Shown: positions 27,901 through 36,306, counted from the stretch's first letter. The stretch: 64,000 nt of DNA from Streptomyces venezuelae (GCF_008642375.1 NZ_CP029194.1:5325001-5389000); one strand, 5' to 3'. The notes: a model not told the origin generated them from the letters alone. Translations and numbers: made by a program.

Positions 27901-29953
27901 CGCCTTCGCCTCCGGCGGCTCGGCCGGCTACGACCACAAGGGCATGGGCATCACCGCCCGCGGCGCCTGGGAGTCGGTCAAGCGCCACTTCCGCGAGCTG
28001 GGCCACGACACCCAGACCGAGGACTTCACGGTCGTCGGCGTCGGCGACATGTCCGGTGACGTCTTCGGCAACGGCATGCTGCTCAGCGAGCACATCCGCC
28101 TGATCGCCGCGTTCGACCACCGGCACATCTTCATCGACCCCAACCCCGACGCGGCCGTCTCGTACGCCGAGCGCCGCCGCCTCTTCGACCTGCCCCGCTC
28201 GTCCTGGGCGGACTACGACACCTCGCTGCTCTCCGCAGGCGGCGGCATCCACCCCCGCACCGCCAAGTCCATCCCGGTCAACGCGCAGGTCAGGGCCGCC
28301 CTCGGCATCGAGGACGGCGTCACCAAGATGACCCCGGCCGAGCTGATGAAGGCCGTGCTCCACGCGCCCGTCGACCTGCTGTGGAACGGCGGCATCGGTA
28401 CGTACGTCAAGTCCTCGGCCGAGTCCAACGCCGACGTCGGCGACAAGGCCAACGACGCCATCCGCGTCGACGGCCAGGACGTCCGCGCCAAGGTCATCGG
28501 CGAGGGCGGCAACCTCGGCGCGACCCAGCTGGGCCGCATCGAGTTCGCCCGCACCGGCGGCCCCGAGGGCGAGGGTGGCAAGGTCAACACCGACGCCATC
28601 GACAACAGCGCCGGCGTCGACACCTCCGACCACGAGGTCAACATCAAGATCCTGCTCAACGGGCTCGTCGCCGAGGGCGACATGACCGTCAAGCAGCGCA
28701 ACAAGATCCTCGCGGAGATGACGGACGAGGTCGGCACGCTCGTCCTGCGCAACAACTACGCGCAGAACACGGCCCTCGCCAACGCCGTCACCCAGTCGCC
28801 CTCGCTGCTCCACGCCCACCAGCGCTTCATGCGCCGCCTGGGCCGCGACGGCAGCCTCTCCCGGGAGCTGGAGTTCCTGCCCAACGACCGGCAGATCCGC
28901 GAGCTGCTCAACAACAGCCGGGGCCTGAGCCAGCCGGAGCTCGCCGTCCTCCTCGCGTACACCAAGATCACGGTGGCCGACGAGCTGATCGGTACGGAGC
29001 TCCCGGACGACCCGTACCTGCGCGGGCTGCTCCACGCGTACTTCCCGACGCTGCTGCGCGAGAAGTTCACCGAGGCCGTCGACAACCACGCCCTGCGCCG
29101 CGAGATCATCACCACGGTCCTGGTCAACGACACCGTCAACACCGGTGGCTCGACCTTCCTGCACCGCCTCCGCGAGGAGACCGGCGCGTCGATCGAGGAG
29201 ATCGTCCGCGCGCAGACCGCGGCCCGGGTGGTCTTCCGCCTCGGCCAGGTCTGGGACGCCGTCGAGGCGCTCGACAACCAGGTGCCCGCCGACGTCCAGA
29301 CCCGGATGCGGCTGCACTCCCGCCGGCTCGTCGAGCGCGGCACCCGCTGGCTGCTCAACAACCGGCCGCAGCCGCTGCAGATCGGCGAGACCATCGAGTT
29401 CTTCGCCGACCGGGTGGAGGAGGTCTGGGGCCGTCTGCCGGAGCTGCTGCACGGCGCGGACCTGGAGTGGTACCAGTCGATCGTGACCGAGCTGACCGAG
29501 GTCGGCGTGCCGGAGGAGCTCGCGCTGCGGGTCGCCGGCTTCTCGTCCGCCTTCCCGATCCTCGACATCGTCGCGATCGCGGACCGGTCGGGCAAGGAGC
29601 CGCTCGCGGTGGCCGAGGTCTACTACGACCTGGCCGACCGGCTGCGGATCACCGACCTCATGGACCGGATCATCGAGCTGCCGCGCAGCGACCGCTGGCA
29701 GTCGATGGCCCGCGCCTCGATCCGCGAGGACCTCTTCGCGGCGCACTCGGCGCTCACCGCGGACGTCCTGACGGCCGCCAACGGCACGTCGAGCCCGGAG
29801 GAGCGGTTCAAGGCCTGGGAGGAGAAGAACGCGGCGATCCTGGGCCGCGCGCGGACGACCCTGGAGGAGATCCAGGGCTCGGACACCTTCGACCTGGCGA
29901 ACCTGTCGGTGGCCATGCGGACGATGCGCACGCTGCTGCGTTCGCACAGCTAG
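24986..29953 (+). CDS. Large NAD-specific glutamate dehydrogenase (GDH-180 class)
   Basis: A 1655-aa enzyme that converts glutamate plus NAD to 2-oxoglutarate, ammonium and NADH. The N-terminal third holds ACT-like regulatory segments. The catalytic part shows VARGGLRWSDRREDFRTE and VPVGAKGGFV, and the nucleotide-binding part has VVGVGDMSGDVFGNGML and NGGIGTYVKSS. The size matches the roughly 180-kDa class first described in Streptomyces and Pseudomonas. The start is ATG 24986 after CAGAGGAC. It is monocistronic, with a strong terminator downstream. Confidence 0.96.
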   Translation: MQTKLDEAKAELLERAARVAEHSPVGGRLPTGPGGSGERPDRDTVLEYLQRYYLHTAPEDLGDRDPVDVFGAALSHFRLAENRPQGTANVRVHTPTVEENGWTSSHSVVEVVTDDMPFLVDSVTNELSRQGRGIHVVIHPQVLVRRDVAGRLIEVLAAQIEGELPHDALTESWIHVEIDRETDRADLKQITADLLRVLSDVRETVEDWDKMRDAALRIAEGLPAEPTASDLRPTEVDEARELLRWLADDHFTFLGYREYELVNGDALSAVPGTGLGILRSDPQHAGDDEGHHAHPVSPSFSRLPADARAKAREHKLLILTKANSRATVHRPSYLDYVGVKKFDTDGNVIGERRFLGLFSSAAYTESVRRVPVVKRKVQEVLAGAGFSPNSHDGRDLLQILETYPRDELFQTPVDQLQSIVTSVLYLQERRRLRLYLRQDEYGRYYSALVYLPRDRYTTRVRLRIIDILKEELDGTSVDFTAWNTESILSRLHFVVRVKPGTELAKLTDADVDRIESRLVEAARSWADGFGEALNAELGEERAAELLRRYGNAFPEGYKADHSPRAAVADLVHLEALARTDKDFALSLYEPVVAGPGERRFKIYKTGDPISLSAVLPVLNRLGVEVTDERPYELRCADRTHAWVYDFGLRMPLPTGNGGDYLGDDARERFQEAFAATWTGEAENDNFNSLVLSAGLNWREAMVLRAYAKYLRQAGATFSQDYMEDTLRNNVHTTRLLVNLFEARMAPERQRAGTELIDALLEELDAALDQVASLDEDRILRSFLTVIKATLRTNFFQKSADGAPHSYVSMKFDPQAIPDLPAPRPAFEIWVYSPRVEGVHLRFGKVARGGLRWSDRREDFRTEILGLVKAQMVKNTVIVPVGAKGGFVAKQLPDPSVDRDAWLAEGIESYKTFISALLDITDNLVAGEVVPPLDVVRHDEDDTYLVVAADKGTATFSDIANGVAEAYGFWLGDAFASGGSAGYDHKGMGITARGAWESVKRHFRELGHDTQTEDFTVVGVGDMSGDVFGNGMLLSEHIRLIAAFDHRHIFIDPNPDAAVSYAERRRLFDLPRSSWADYDTSLLSAGGGIHPRTAKSIPVNAQVRAALGIEDGVTKMTPAELMKAVLHAPVDLLWNGGIGTYVKSSAESNADVGDKANDAIRVDGQDVRAKVIGEGGNLGATQLGRIEFARTGGPEGEGGKVNTDAIDNSAGVDTSDHEVNIKILLNGLVAEGDMTVKQRNKILAEMTDEVGTLVLRNNYAQNTALANAVTQSPSLLHAHQRFMRRLGRDGSLSRELEFLPNDRQIRELLNNSRGLSQPELAVLLAYTKITVADELIGTELPDDPYLRGLLHAYFPTLLREKFTEAVDNHALRREIITTVLVNDTVNTGGSTFLHRLREETGASIEEIVRAQTAARVVFRLGQVWDAVEALDNQVPADVQTRMRLHSRRLVERGTRWLLNNRPQPLQIGETIEFFADRVEEVWGRLPELLHGADLEWYQSIVTELTEVGVPEELALRVAGFSSAFPILDIVAIADRSGKEPLAVAEVYYDLADRLRITDLMDRIIELPRSDRWQSMARASIREDLFAAHSALTADVLTAANGTSSPEERFKAWEEKNAAILGRARTTLEEIQGSDTFDLANLSVAMRTMRTLLRSHS

Positions 29954-29990
29954 TCCTGTGAAGCACGGCTAGCCGTGTGAAGCACGTGGA

Positions 29991-30024
29991 GAAGGGCCCC
30001 ACCGGTTTTCCGGTGGGGCCCTTC
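29991..30024 (+). terminator. Terminator after glutamate dehydrogenase
   Basis: GAAGGGCCCCACCGG, a short T loop, then CCGGTGGGGCCCTTC form a perfect 15-bp stem between convergent genes. It probably works in both directions. Confidence 0.88.
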
Positions 30025-30048
30025 CCTCGTCCTCCGGCGGCCTGATCC

Positions 30049-31413
30049 TCAGTCGGCCTGCTCGGGGGGCCCGGTGACCGTCGAGGTCCACAGGCGGCGG
30101 GCGGCGAGCAGGGCCGCCGCGAGGAGCAGGGCGTTGCGGACGGCCATGACGGTGATGCCGGAGGGCGTGCCGGCGAGGACCTCCAGGTACAGGACGGGGT
30201 ACGCGAGCGAGCTCAGCGCGGCCGCCGGGAGCAGCAGCAGGGCCGCGGGGCGCATCACGGTCCGGCGGGAGGTCAGGCAGACGGCCGCGAGGCCGAGGAG
30301 CCAGACCATGTACTGGGGGCTGATGACCCGGCTCGTGACGGTGAAGAGCAGGACGGCGGCGAAGGCCGCGTCGAGCGGGGTCGCGGGGGTCCAGCGCCGG
30401 GCCCGGACGCGCCAGAGCAGCAGCCAGCCGAGGGCGATGACGGTGAGCAGCAGCGCGAGGTGCCCCAGGCTGGAGGCGTACGGGCCGACGTACTCGAAGG
30501 AGCCGTAGCGGAACTCGACCCGGCCCGGCCAGATGCCCGCGGCCTTGGCCAGCGCGAGGGCGGTGCCGCCCAGGGACTCGACCTGGATGCCGCGGTTGCC
30601 CTGCATGCGGAGGAAGCCGAACGAGCCGGAGAAGAACAGCGCGAGGGTGGCGACGAGGGCGACCGCGGCGGTGACGGCGGCGGTCCAGGCCTCGCGGGTG
30701 GTACGGCCCCGGGGCGTGCCGATCAGGGTGAGCGCCGGCCAGACCTTGACCATGGCGCCGATCCCGGCGAGCGCGCCGCCGAACTGATGGGCGCCCGTCG
30801 AGCGGGCGTTGACGGCGAGCAGGGCGAGGACGGCGAGGGCGGTGGTGTGGACGTCGTACCGCGCGAGGGGGAGGTGCAGGAGCAGCGGGAGGCCGCAGAC
30901 CCAGTACCAGGCGCCGTGCGTGACGCGCTCGCTGTCGGCGCGGGCGAGGGCGAAGGTGATGACCGCGTCCGCGAGGAGGGCGAGGACCACGAAGGCCTGG
31001 AAGTAGGTGAGGGAGGGCAGGAGCCCCGGTGCCATGATCACGAGGCCCGCGCCGGGCGGGTACTGCCAGGTGACGTCGCCCGGCGGGAAGGTGCCGTTCG
31101 CGAACTGCCCGTACCAGTGCCGGTAGAGGTCCACCTCTCGGGCGACCCCGCCGATGCCGAGGTCGTCGCGGAGCAGCAGCAGGAGCATGCCGACGCGGGT
31201 GAGGAGCCAGACGGCGGCGAGGGCGAGGGTGGGGCCGCGGCCGACCGTCACGAAGGTGGCGGAGGTGAAGGTGTCCGAGTCGAAGGGGGACCCGGTCAGG
31301 GAGGGGGGAGGGGGTGCGGTGGGCGAGGCCGGCGCGGTGGGGGACCGGGGCGTGGCGGGTGACGGAGGGTCGGTCCGGGCCCGGCGTGGCGGCTGCGGGT
31401 GCTCGTTCGTCAT
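30049..31413 (-). CDS. GT87-like integral membrane glycosyltransferase
   Basis: A 454-aa protein with a Pro-rich N-terminus and about ten hydrophobic segments (for example LALLLTVIALGWLLLWRV and LLLLPAAALSSLAYPVLYLEVL). It also has the DLYRHWYGQFANGTFPPGDVTWQYPPGA segment typical of DUF2029/GT87 mannosyl- or arabinosyltransferases using polyprenyl-phosphate sugars. The assigned ATG has GGAGGG almost touching it, an unusually short spacing, so a later start is possible. It lies 30 bp after the ABC exporter ATPase gene and probably belongs to the same operon. Confidence 0.82.
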   Translation of the reverse strand: MTNEHPQPPRRARTDPPSPATPRSPTAPASPTAPPPPSLTGSPFDSDTFTSATFVTVGRGPTLALAAVWLLTRVGMLLLLLRDDLGIGGVAREVDLYRHWYGQFANGTFPPGDVTWQYPPGAGLVIMAPGLLPSLTYFQAFVVLALLADAVITFALARADSERVTHGAWYWVCGLPLLLHLPLARYDVHTTALAVLALLAVNARSTGAHQFGGALAGIGAMVKVWPALTLIGTPRGRTTREAWTAAVTAAVALVATLALFFSGSFGFLRMQGNRGIQVESLGGTALALAKAAGIWPGRVEFRYGSFEYVGPYASSLGHLALLLTVIALGWLLLWRVRARRWTPATPLDAAFAAVLLFTVTSRVISPQYMVWLLGLAAVCLTSRRTVMRPAALLLLPAAALSSLAYPVLYLEVLAGTPSGITVMAVRNALLLAAALLAARRLWTSTVTGPPEQAD

Positions 31414-31443
31414 CCCTCCGCACTGTAGTCCGCTATGTCTTGT

Positions 31444-32277
31444 TTACTCCGCTTTGGTGTCCGCTGTGCCGGGTGCGCCCGCCGTGGCTGCTGCCGCGGT
31501 GAACTCCTCGTACGCCGCCACCACCTCCTTCGCCGGGCCGTCCATCCGCAGGATCCCCGCCTCCAGCCACAGCGCGCGCTCGCAGGTCTCCGTGACGGTG
31601 GAGTTCGAGTGGCTGACCAGGAAGACCGTCCCCGCCTCCGCCCGCAGCTCGTCGATCCGCCGCCGGCTGCGCCGCCGGAAGCGCGCGTCGCCGGTCGACA
31701 GGGCCTCGTCGATGAGCAGGACGTCGTGGCTCCTGGCGGCGGCGATGGAGAAGCGCAGCCGGGCGCCCATCCCGGAGGAGTACGTCCGCATGGGGCGGGA
31801 GATGGCGTCGTCCTTCTCGTTGATGCCGGAGAACTCGACGATCCCGTCGTAGCGCTCGCGGACCTCCGCGCGGCTCATGCCCATGGCGAGGCCGCCCAGG
31901 ACCACGTTCCGCTCGCCGGTCAGATCGCTCATCAGGGCCGCGTTGACGCCGAGGAGGGCGGGTCGGCCGTGGGTGTAGACCTGGCCTTTCTCGACGGGCT
32001 GGAGGCCCGCGATGGCCTTCAGGAGCGTCGATTTGCCCGAACCGTTCGAACCGATCAGGCCGATCGCCTCGCCCCGGTACGCCGCGAAGCTCACGCCCTT
32101 CACGGCGTGGACCCGGCGGCCGGCCGGGACCGTGCGGCCGCGGCGCAGCATCCGGCCGAGGGCGGCGGTGGCGCTGCCCCGGCCGCCGGGGTGCCCGCCG
32201 TGGACCGTGTAGGTGATGTGGACGTCGTCGACGACGACGGTGGGGGTGGGGGTGGGGGTTTCCTGGATGTCAGCCAC
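31444..32277 (-). CDS. Polysaccharide/teichoic acid ABC exporter, ATP-binding subunit
   Basis: A 277-aa ATPase of the TagH/RfbE type. Walker A is GLIGSNGSGKSTLL, the signature is TYSSGMGARLRFSIAAA, and Walker B is DVLLIDEALSTGD, followed by the switch His in FLVSHSN. The degenerate signature (SSGM in place of LSGGQ) is typical of polysaccharide exporters. It overlaps the permease gene by 8 bp. The exported glycan cannot be told from sequence. Confidence 0.92.
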   Translation of the reverse strand: MADIQETPTPTPTVVVDDVHITYTVHGGHPGGRGSATAALGRMLRRGRTVPAGRRVHAVKGVSFAAYRGEAIGLIGSNGSGKSTLLKAIAGLQPVEKGQVYTHGRPALLGVNAALMSDLTGERNVVLGGLAMGMSRAEVRERYDGIVEFSGINEKDDAISRPMRTYSSGMGARLRFSIAAARSHDVLLIDEALSTGDARFRRRSRRRIDELRAEAGTVFLVSHSNSTVTETCERALWLEAGILRMDGPAKEVVAAYEEFTAAAATAGAPGTADTKAE

Positions 32278-33250
32278 GGCCGTACGTCTCCTCCGCCTTC
32301 CAGAACCAGATGAAGCCGCCCGTGAAGGCGAGCAGGGCCCAGCCGGCGGCCAGTGCCCAGACGTGCGGCGGCAGCTGAGCCGCCGTGTAGCTCTCGATCA
32401 GCGCGAAGCGCATGAGGTCGATGTAGACCGCCGCGGGGTTGCACTGGAGGGCCAGCACCACGGTGTCCGGGAAGCGGGCGGTGCTCGCGAGGTTCTGGAT
32501 CGACCACATGACTCCGGAGGCGTACATCCAGGTGCGCAGCACGAACGGCATCAGCTGGCTGATGTCCGGGGTGCGGGCCGCGAGCCGCGCGAGGACGAGG
32601 GCCGCGCCGGCGTTGAAGAGGGCCTGGCAGGCGAGCGCCGGGACGGCGAGCAGCCAGCTCCAGGTGGGGAACTCGCCGCAGCAGATGAGGATCACGCCGA
32701 GCGCGGTGAGGGAGAGCAGGAGCTGCTGGAGCTGCTGCAGCGCGAGCGAGATCGGGAGGCTCGCGCGCGGGAAGTGCAGGGCACGCACCAGGCCCAGGTT
32801 GCCGCTGATCGCGCGGGTGCCGGCCAGGACCGTGTCGGAGGTGAAGGTCCACACGAAGATGCCGGTGAGCAGGAACGGGACGTAGTCGGGGACGCCGTGC
32901 TTGGCGTTCATGAGGACGCCGAAGATCGCGTAGTACACGGCCGCGTTGAGCAGCGGGGTCATCACCTGCCAGACCTGGCCGAGGCGGGCCTGGCTGTACT
33001 GGGCGGTGAGGCGGGCGGTCGCGAACGCGGCGATGAAGTCGCGGCGGGACCAGAGCTGCCGGACGTAGACGGGGAGGGAGGGGCGGGCGCCGCTGACGGT
33101 CAGACCGTGGCGCAGGGCGAGCGCGCGGAGGTCGGGGGCGGGTGCCTGCGGCGCGGGGGTTCGTGCGCCGGGCGCGGGGCCGGGGGGCTCGGGGGTGGGT
33201 CCCTGTGGGGCTTTCGTGCCGGGCGCGGGGAGCGTCGGGGTGGTGGTCAC
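32270..33250 (-). CDS. Polysaccharide/teichoic acid ABC exporter, permease subunit
   Basis: A 326-aa ABC-2 type permease of the TagG family. A 50-residue Pro-rich cytoplasmic tail is followed by YVRQLWSRRDFIAAFATARL and six TM segments. The family-typical ARLGQVWQVMTPLLNAAVYYAIFG lies near TM1. The start is GTG 33250; the ribosome site is weak. It heads the exporter/GT87 operon and is divergent from the TetR regulator. Confidence 0.9.
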   Translation of the reverse strand: MTTTPTLPAPGTKAPQGPTPEPPGPAPGARTPAPQAPAPDLRALALRHGLTVSGARPSLPVYVRQLWSRRDFIAAFATARLTAQYSQARLGQVWQVMTPLLNAAVYYAIFGVLMNAKHGVPDYVPFLLTGIFVWTFTSDTVLAGTRAISGNLGLVRALHFPRASLPISLALQQLQQLLLSLTALGVILICCGEFPTWSWLLAVPALACQALFNAGAALVLARLAARTPDISQLMPFVLRTWMYASGVMWSIQNLASTARFPDTVVLALQCNPAAVYIDLMRFALIESYTAAQLPPHVWALAAGWALLAFTGGFIWFWKAEETYGRG

Positions 33251-33300
33251 GGCGGGCGCTTTCGACGAGGGGTGCGGGCATCGTCGGCGATGGAACGGGT

Positions 33301-33365
33301 CCGTATCGTCGCTACGTGGAGGTTAGGGCGCTCTCACGTCGGAACGCAACCGTATCGTCGTAACG
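33301..33365. promoter_or_regulatory. Two operator-like repeats in the exporter/tetR divergent promoter
   Basis: CCGTATCGTCGCTACG (33301-33316) recurs as CCGTATCGTCGTAACG (33350-33365), 49 bp apart centre to centre. The first is an imperfect palindrome: 12 of 15 positions of CGTATCGTCGCTACG are symmetric. TetR-family regulators commonly bind such dyads in the intergenic region they share with their target, so control of the exporter and of tetR itself is likely. Confidence 0.55.
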
Positions 33366-33389
33366 TCGTCGTTGGTTAGGATGCCGTTC

Positions 33390-33989
33390 ATGAGCGAACC
33401 GACCCCCCGCCGCACCCCCGCCGGAGCCGCCGTACTCCGCGAGGACGTGACCGAGGCGATCCGTGACGCCGTCTTCGAGGAGCTCGCGGCGGTCGGCTTC
33501 GCCCGGATGTCCATCGAGGGCATCGCGCGCCGCGCGGGCGTCGGCAAGACCGCCGTCTACCGGCGGTGGAAGTCCAAGCTCGCGCTCGTCCTCGACCTCG
33601 TCGGCGCCTTCGCCGCCCAGGGCGTCCCGGTGCCCGCCACCGGTTCCCTGGACGGGGACGTCCGCGCGCTCCTGGAGATGGCCTCGTACGCCCTGCGCCA
33701 CCCGATCGCCTCGCAGGTCATCCCCGACCTGCTCGTCGAGGCCGCACGGCAGCCGGAGATCGCCGACGCCATCCGCGACGCGCTGCTCGACGGCCAGCAG
33801 GGCGTCATGGCCCGCATCGTCCGCGAGGCCGTCGCCCGCGGTGAACTCCCCGGGGACACCGACCCGGCCGAGGCCCTCGACCTCGTCGTCGGCCCGCTCT
33901 ACTGGCGCCTCGTCGTCGTCCGTACGCCCCTGCCCGAGGGGTACGTGGACCGGCTCGCGCGCGCGGCGGTGGCGGCGCTGCGCGCCTGA
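33390..33989 (+). CDS. TetR/AcrR-family transcriptional regulator
   Basis: A 199-aa regulator. The N-terminal HTH is VGFARMSIEGIARRAGVGKTAVYRRW (about residues 35-60), followed by an alpha-helical ligand domain of the TetR_C_16-like type (ASQVIPDLLVEAARQPEIADAI). I chose ATG 33390 (MSEPTPRR); in-frame ATG 33381 is also possible. It is divergent from the polysaccharide exporter genes and convergent with the sugar importer operon, and the shared promoter holds repeated dyads. The effector is unknown. Confidence 0.9.
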   Translation: MSEPTPRRTPAGAAVLREDVTEAIRDAVFEELAAVGFARMSIEGIARRAGVGKTAVYRRWKSKLALVLDLVGAFAAQGVPVPATGSLDGDVRALLEMASYALRHPIASQVIPDLLVEAARQPEIADAIRDALLDGQQGVMARIVREAVARGELPGDTDPAEALDLVVGPLYWRLVVVRTPLPEGYVDRLARAAVAALRA

Positions 33990-34039
33990 GGCGTCCCCGA
34001 GCCGCTCCGGGTGGGCCTGTTGCACCGCTCCCGGAGGAC

Positions 34040-34963
34040 CTACTTCACCGCGCCAGCCATCACCCCCGACGCGAACTGCCGCTGGAACGCGAAGAACACC
34101 GCCAGCGGCACCACCATCGACAGGAACGCCCCGGGCGCCAGCACGTCCACGTTGTTGCCGAACTGCCGGACCTGCTGCTGGAGCGCCACCGTGATCGGCG
34201 GCGACTGCGAGTCCGCGAAGATCAGCGCGATCAGCATGTCGTTCCACACCCACAGGAACTGGAAGATCCCCAGCGAGGCGATCGCCGGACCGCCGAGCGG
34301 CAGCACCACCCGTGTGAAGAGCCGGACCTCGCCCGCCCCGTCGAGCCGCGCCGCCTCCAGGAGTTCGCGCGGGATCTCCGCGAAGAAGTTCCGCAGCAGG
34401 AAGATCGCGAACGGCAGGCCGAACGCCGTGTGGAAGAGGACGACCCCGAGCGTCGTCTCGAAGAGCCCGACCGCGCCGAAGAGCTTCGACACCGGGACCA
34501 GCGCGACCTGCACCGGGACCACGAGCAGCGCCACCACCCCCAGGAACCACCAGTCGCGGCCCGGGAACTCCAGCCACGCGAAGGCGTATCCGGCGAACGA
34601 GCCGAGGAGGAGGACGAGGAGCGTGGCCGGGACGGTGATCAGGACGGTGGAGAGGAGCGAGCCGGTGATCGTGCCGTTCGCGAGGAGCCGGGTGTAGTTC
34701 TCGGTCGTCAGCTGAGCCGGGGCCGCGAGCACCTCCCACCAGCCGCTCCCCGCGATGTCGGAGGGCGCGCGGAAGGAGGAGAAGAGCAGCCCGGCCGTCG
34801 GGAGCAGCCAGAACAGGCCGGCCAGGACGAGGAGGACGCGGACCGCGCCGCCGGCCGCGCGCGCCGCGACCCTGGAGGCGGTGGAGACCTTGGGGGTGGT
34901 TGAGGTCCTCGGGGTGGTTGAGGCCTCCGACGTGGTTGAGGTCCTCGGGGTGAGGGAGGTCAT
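34040..34963 (-). CDS. Carbohydrate ABC transporter permease (MalG type)
   Basis: A 307-aa permease with six TM segments and the EAA loop ELLEAARLDGAGEVRLFTRVVLPLGGP. The start at ATG 34963 is supported by AGGGAG 8 nt upstream; the frame remains open upstream but runs into the neighbouring gene. The N-terminal 30 residues are a Ser/Thr-Pro repeat (RTSTTSEASTTPRTSTTP) encoded by 18-bp direct repeats. It overlaps the preceding permease gene by 4 bp (ATGA). It is part of a sugar importer with no ATPase gene, presumably energised by a shared ATPase such as MsiK. Confidence 0.92.
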   Translation of the reverse strand: MTSLTPRTSTTSEASTTPRTSTTPKVSTASRVAARAAGGAVRVLLVLAGLFWLLPTAGLLFSSFRAPSDIAGSGWWEVLAAPAQLTTENYTRLLANGTITGSLLSTVLITVPATLLVLLLGSFAGYAFAWLEFPGRDWWFLGVVALLVVPVQVALVPVSKLFGAVGLFETTLGVVLFHTAFGLPFAIFLLRNFFAEIPRELLEAARLDGAGEVRLFTRVVLPLGGPAIASLGIFQFLWVWNDMLIALIFADSQSPPITVALQQQVRQFGNNVDVLAPGAFLSMVVPLAVFFAFQRQFASGVMAGAVK

Positions 34964-36297
34964 CGGCGGGTCTCCCTTCGGATGCGACGGATGTTGACCG
35001 CCATCACCGGCAGCACCAGCAGGAGCAGCACGACGGCGATGGCCGAGCCGACCCCGAGGTCCGCGTCCGTGCCGAAGGACGAGCGGTACAGCTGGAGCGC
35101 GAGCACGTTCGCGTCGTCCTGCGCCGAGCCCGGCGCGATGACGAAGACCAGGTCGAAGACCTTGAGCACGTTGATCATCAGGGTGACGAGGACGACCACG
35201 AGGACCGGGGCCAGGAGCGGGACCGTGATCCGGCGGAACACCTGCCACTCGTTCGCCCCGTCCACCCGCGCCGCTTCGAGCAGTTCGCGCGGTACGGCCG
35301 CGAGCCCGGCGCCGATCAGGACCATCGCGAAGCCGGCCCACATCCACACGTACGCCCCGATCACGGCCGGGGTGACGAGCGAGGGGCCCAGCCACTCCAC
35401 GCCGTCGTACTGCTCCCGGAAGTTGCTCGCGGGCAGCCGCAGTACGGCTCCGTCGGCGCGGTCGGCGGGCAGGGTGAAGGTGCCGTCGGCCGCCGCTGTG
35501 GTGGTGGCGACCACCTTCCCGTCCCGTAGCGCCTCGATCCGCAGCCCGGCGAGGCCCTGTTCGGCCGGGTCGACGACGTTCGGCCTCCCGCCGCCGCCCT
35601 TGGTGAAGTCCAGCCAGGCCGTTCCGGTGACCGCGTCCCCGGTGGCCGGCGGCGTGGCGGGCTCGCGGGCCGGGCGGGCCTCCTCGGGCATCCGGCCGGG
35701 AGCCACCCCGACGAGCGGGAGACGGACGGGCTGCCCGGCGCGTACCGCCTCCTTGGTGATGTACGCGCCGCCGCCGGCCGCCGTGAGCGGGTGGACGGGG
35801 AGCGGCCGGGCCCGGGGGAAGCCCGAGGCCTCTGCGAAGGTGTCGTGGACCCCGACCCAGACGGCGTTGGCGACCCCCCGGTCCGGGTCCTGCTCGTAGA
35901 CGAGCCGGAAGATGATGCCGGCCGCGAGCATCGAGATCGCCATCGGCATGAAGACGACCAGCTTGAACGCCGTGCCCCAGCGGATGCGTTCGGTCAGCAC
36001 GGCGAACAGCAGGCCGAGGGCGGTGGCGACCGCGGGGGCGAGAACCAGCCAGATCAGGTTGTTCCGCACGGCGGTGCGCAGCGAGTCGTCGGTGACGAGC
36101 GCGAGGTAGTTGTCCAGGCCCACGAAGGAGGAGCCGGAGCGGTCGAAGAGCGAGCGCTGGACGGAGTACCCGATCGGGTAGACGACCAGCGCCCCCAGCA
36201 GGAGCAGCGCGGGGAGCAGGAACCCCGCCGCGACCGCCCTGCTCCTCTTCCTGTCCCTGGTGGTGCTCCTGGTGTCGGTGCGGGCGGTCCTCGGCAT
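34960..36297 (-). CDS. Carbohydrate ABC transporter permease (MalF type) with large extracellular insert
   Basis: A 445-aa permease, longer than the usual 300. TM1 to TM3 occupy about residues 24-134. A hydrophilic insert of about 170 residues follows (VGVHDTFAEASGF through FREQYDGVEWL), then TM4 to TM6 with the EAA loop ELLEAARVDGANEWQVFRR. The insert contains a beta-sandwich-like stretch (LAGLRIEALRDGKVVATTT, ADGTFTLP) resembling carboxypeptidase-regulatory or Cna-B-like folds. Its place between TM3 and TM4 matches the P2 loop of E. coli MalF, which contacts the binding protein. Confidence 0.9.
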   Translation of the reverse strand: MPRTARTDTRSTTRDRKRSRAVAAGFLLPALLLLGALVVYPIGYSVQRSLFDRSGSSFVGLDNYLALVTDDSLRTAVRNNLIWLVLAPAVATALGLLFAVLTERIRWGTAFKLVVFMPMAISMLAAGIIFRLVYEQDPDRGVANAVWVGVHDTFAEASGFPRARPLPVHPLTAAGGGAYITKEAVRAGQPVRLPLVGVAPGRMPEEARPAREPATPPATGDAVTGTAWLDFTKGGGGRPNVVDPAEQGLAGLRIEALRDGKVVATTTAAADGTFTLPADRADGAVLRLPASNFREQYDGVEWLGPSLVTPAVIGAYVWMWAGFAMVLIGAGLAAVPRELLEAARVDGANEWQVFRRITVPLLAPVLVVVLVTLMINVLKVFDLVFVIAPGSAQDDANVLALQLYRSSFGTDADLGVGSAIAVVLLLLVLPVMAVNIRRIRRETRR

Positions 36298-36306
36298 GCC
36301 GGGGCC

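Noticed and set aside
24977..29947. A 1656-codon open frame antisense to the glutamate dehydrogenase gene
   Set aside because: It mirrors the codon structure of the sense gene: high-GC codon bias keeps the antisense frame free of stops. The translation is Val/Asp/Leu/Gly-rich without family motifs or a ribosome site.
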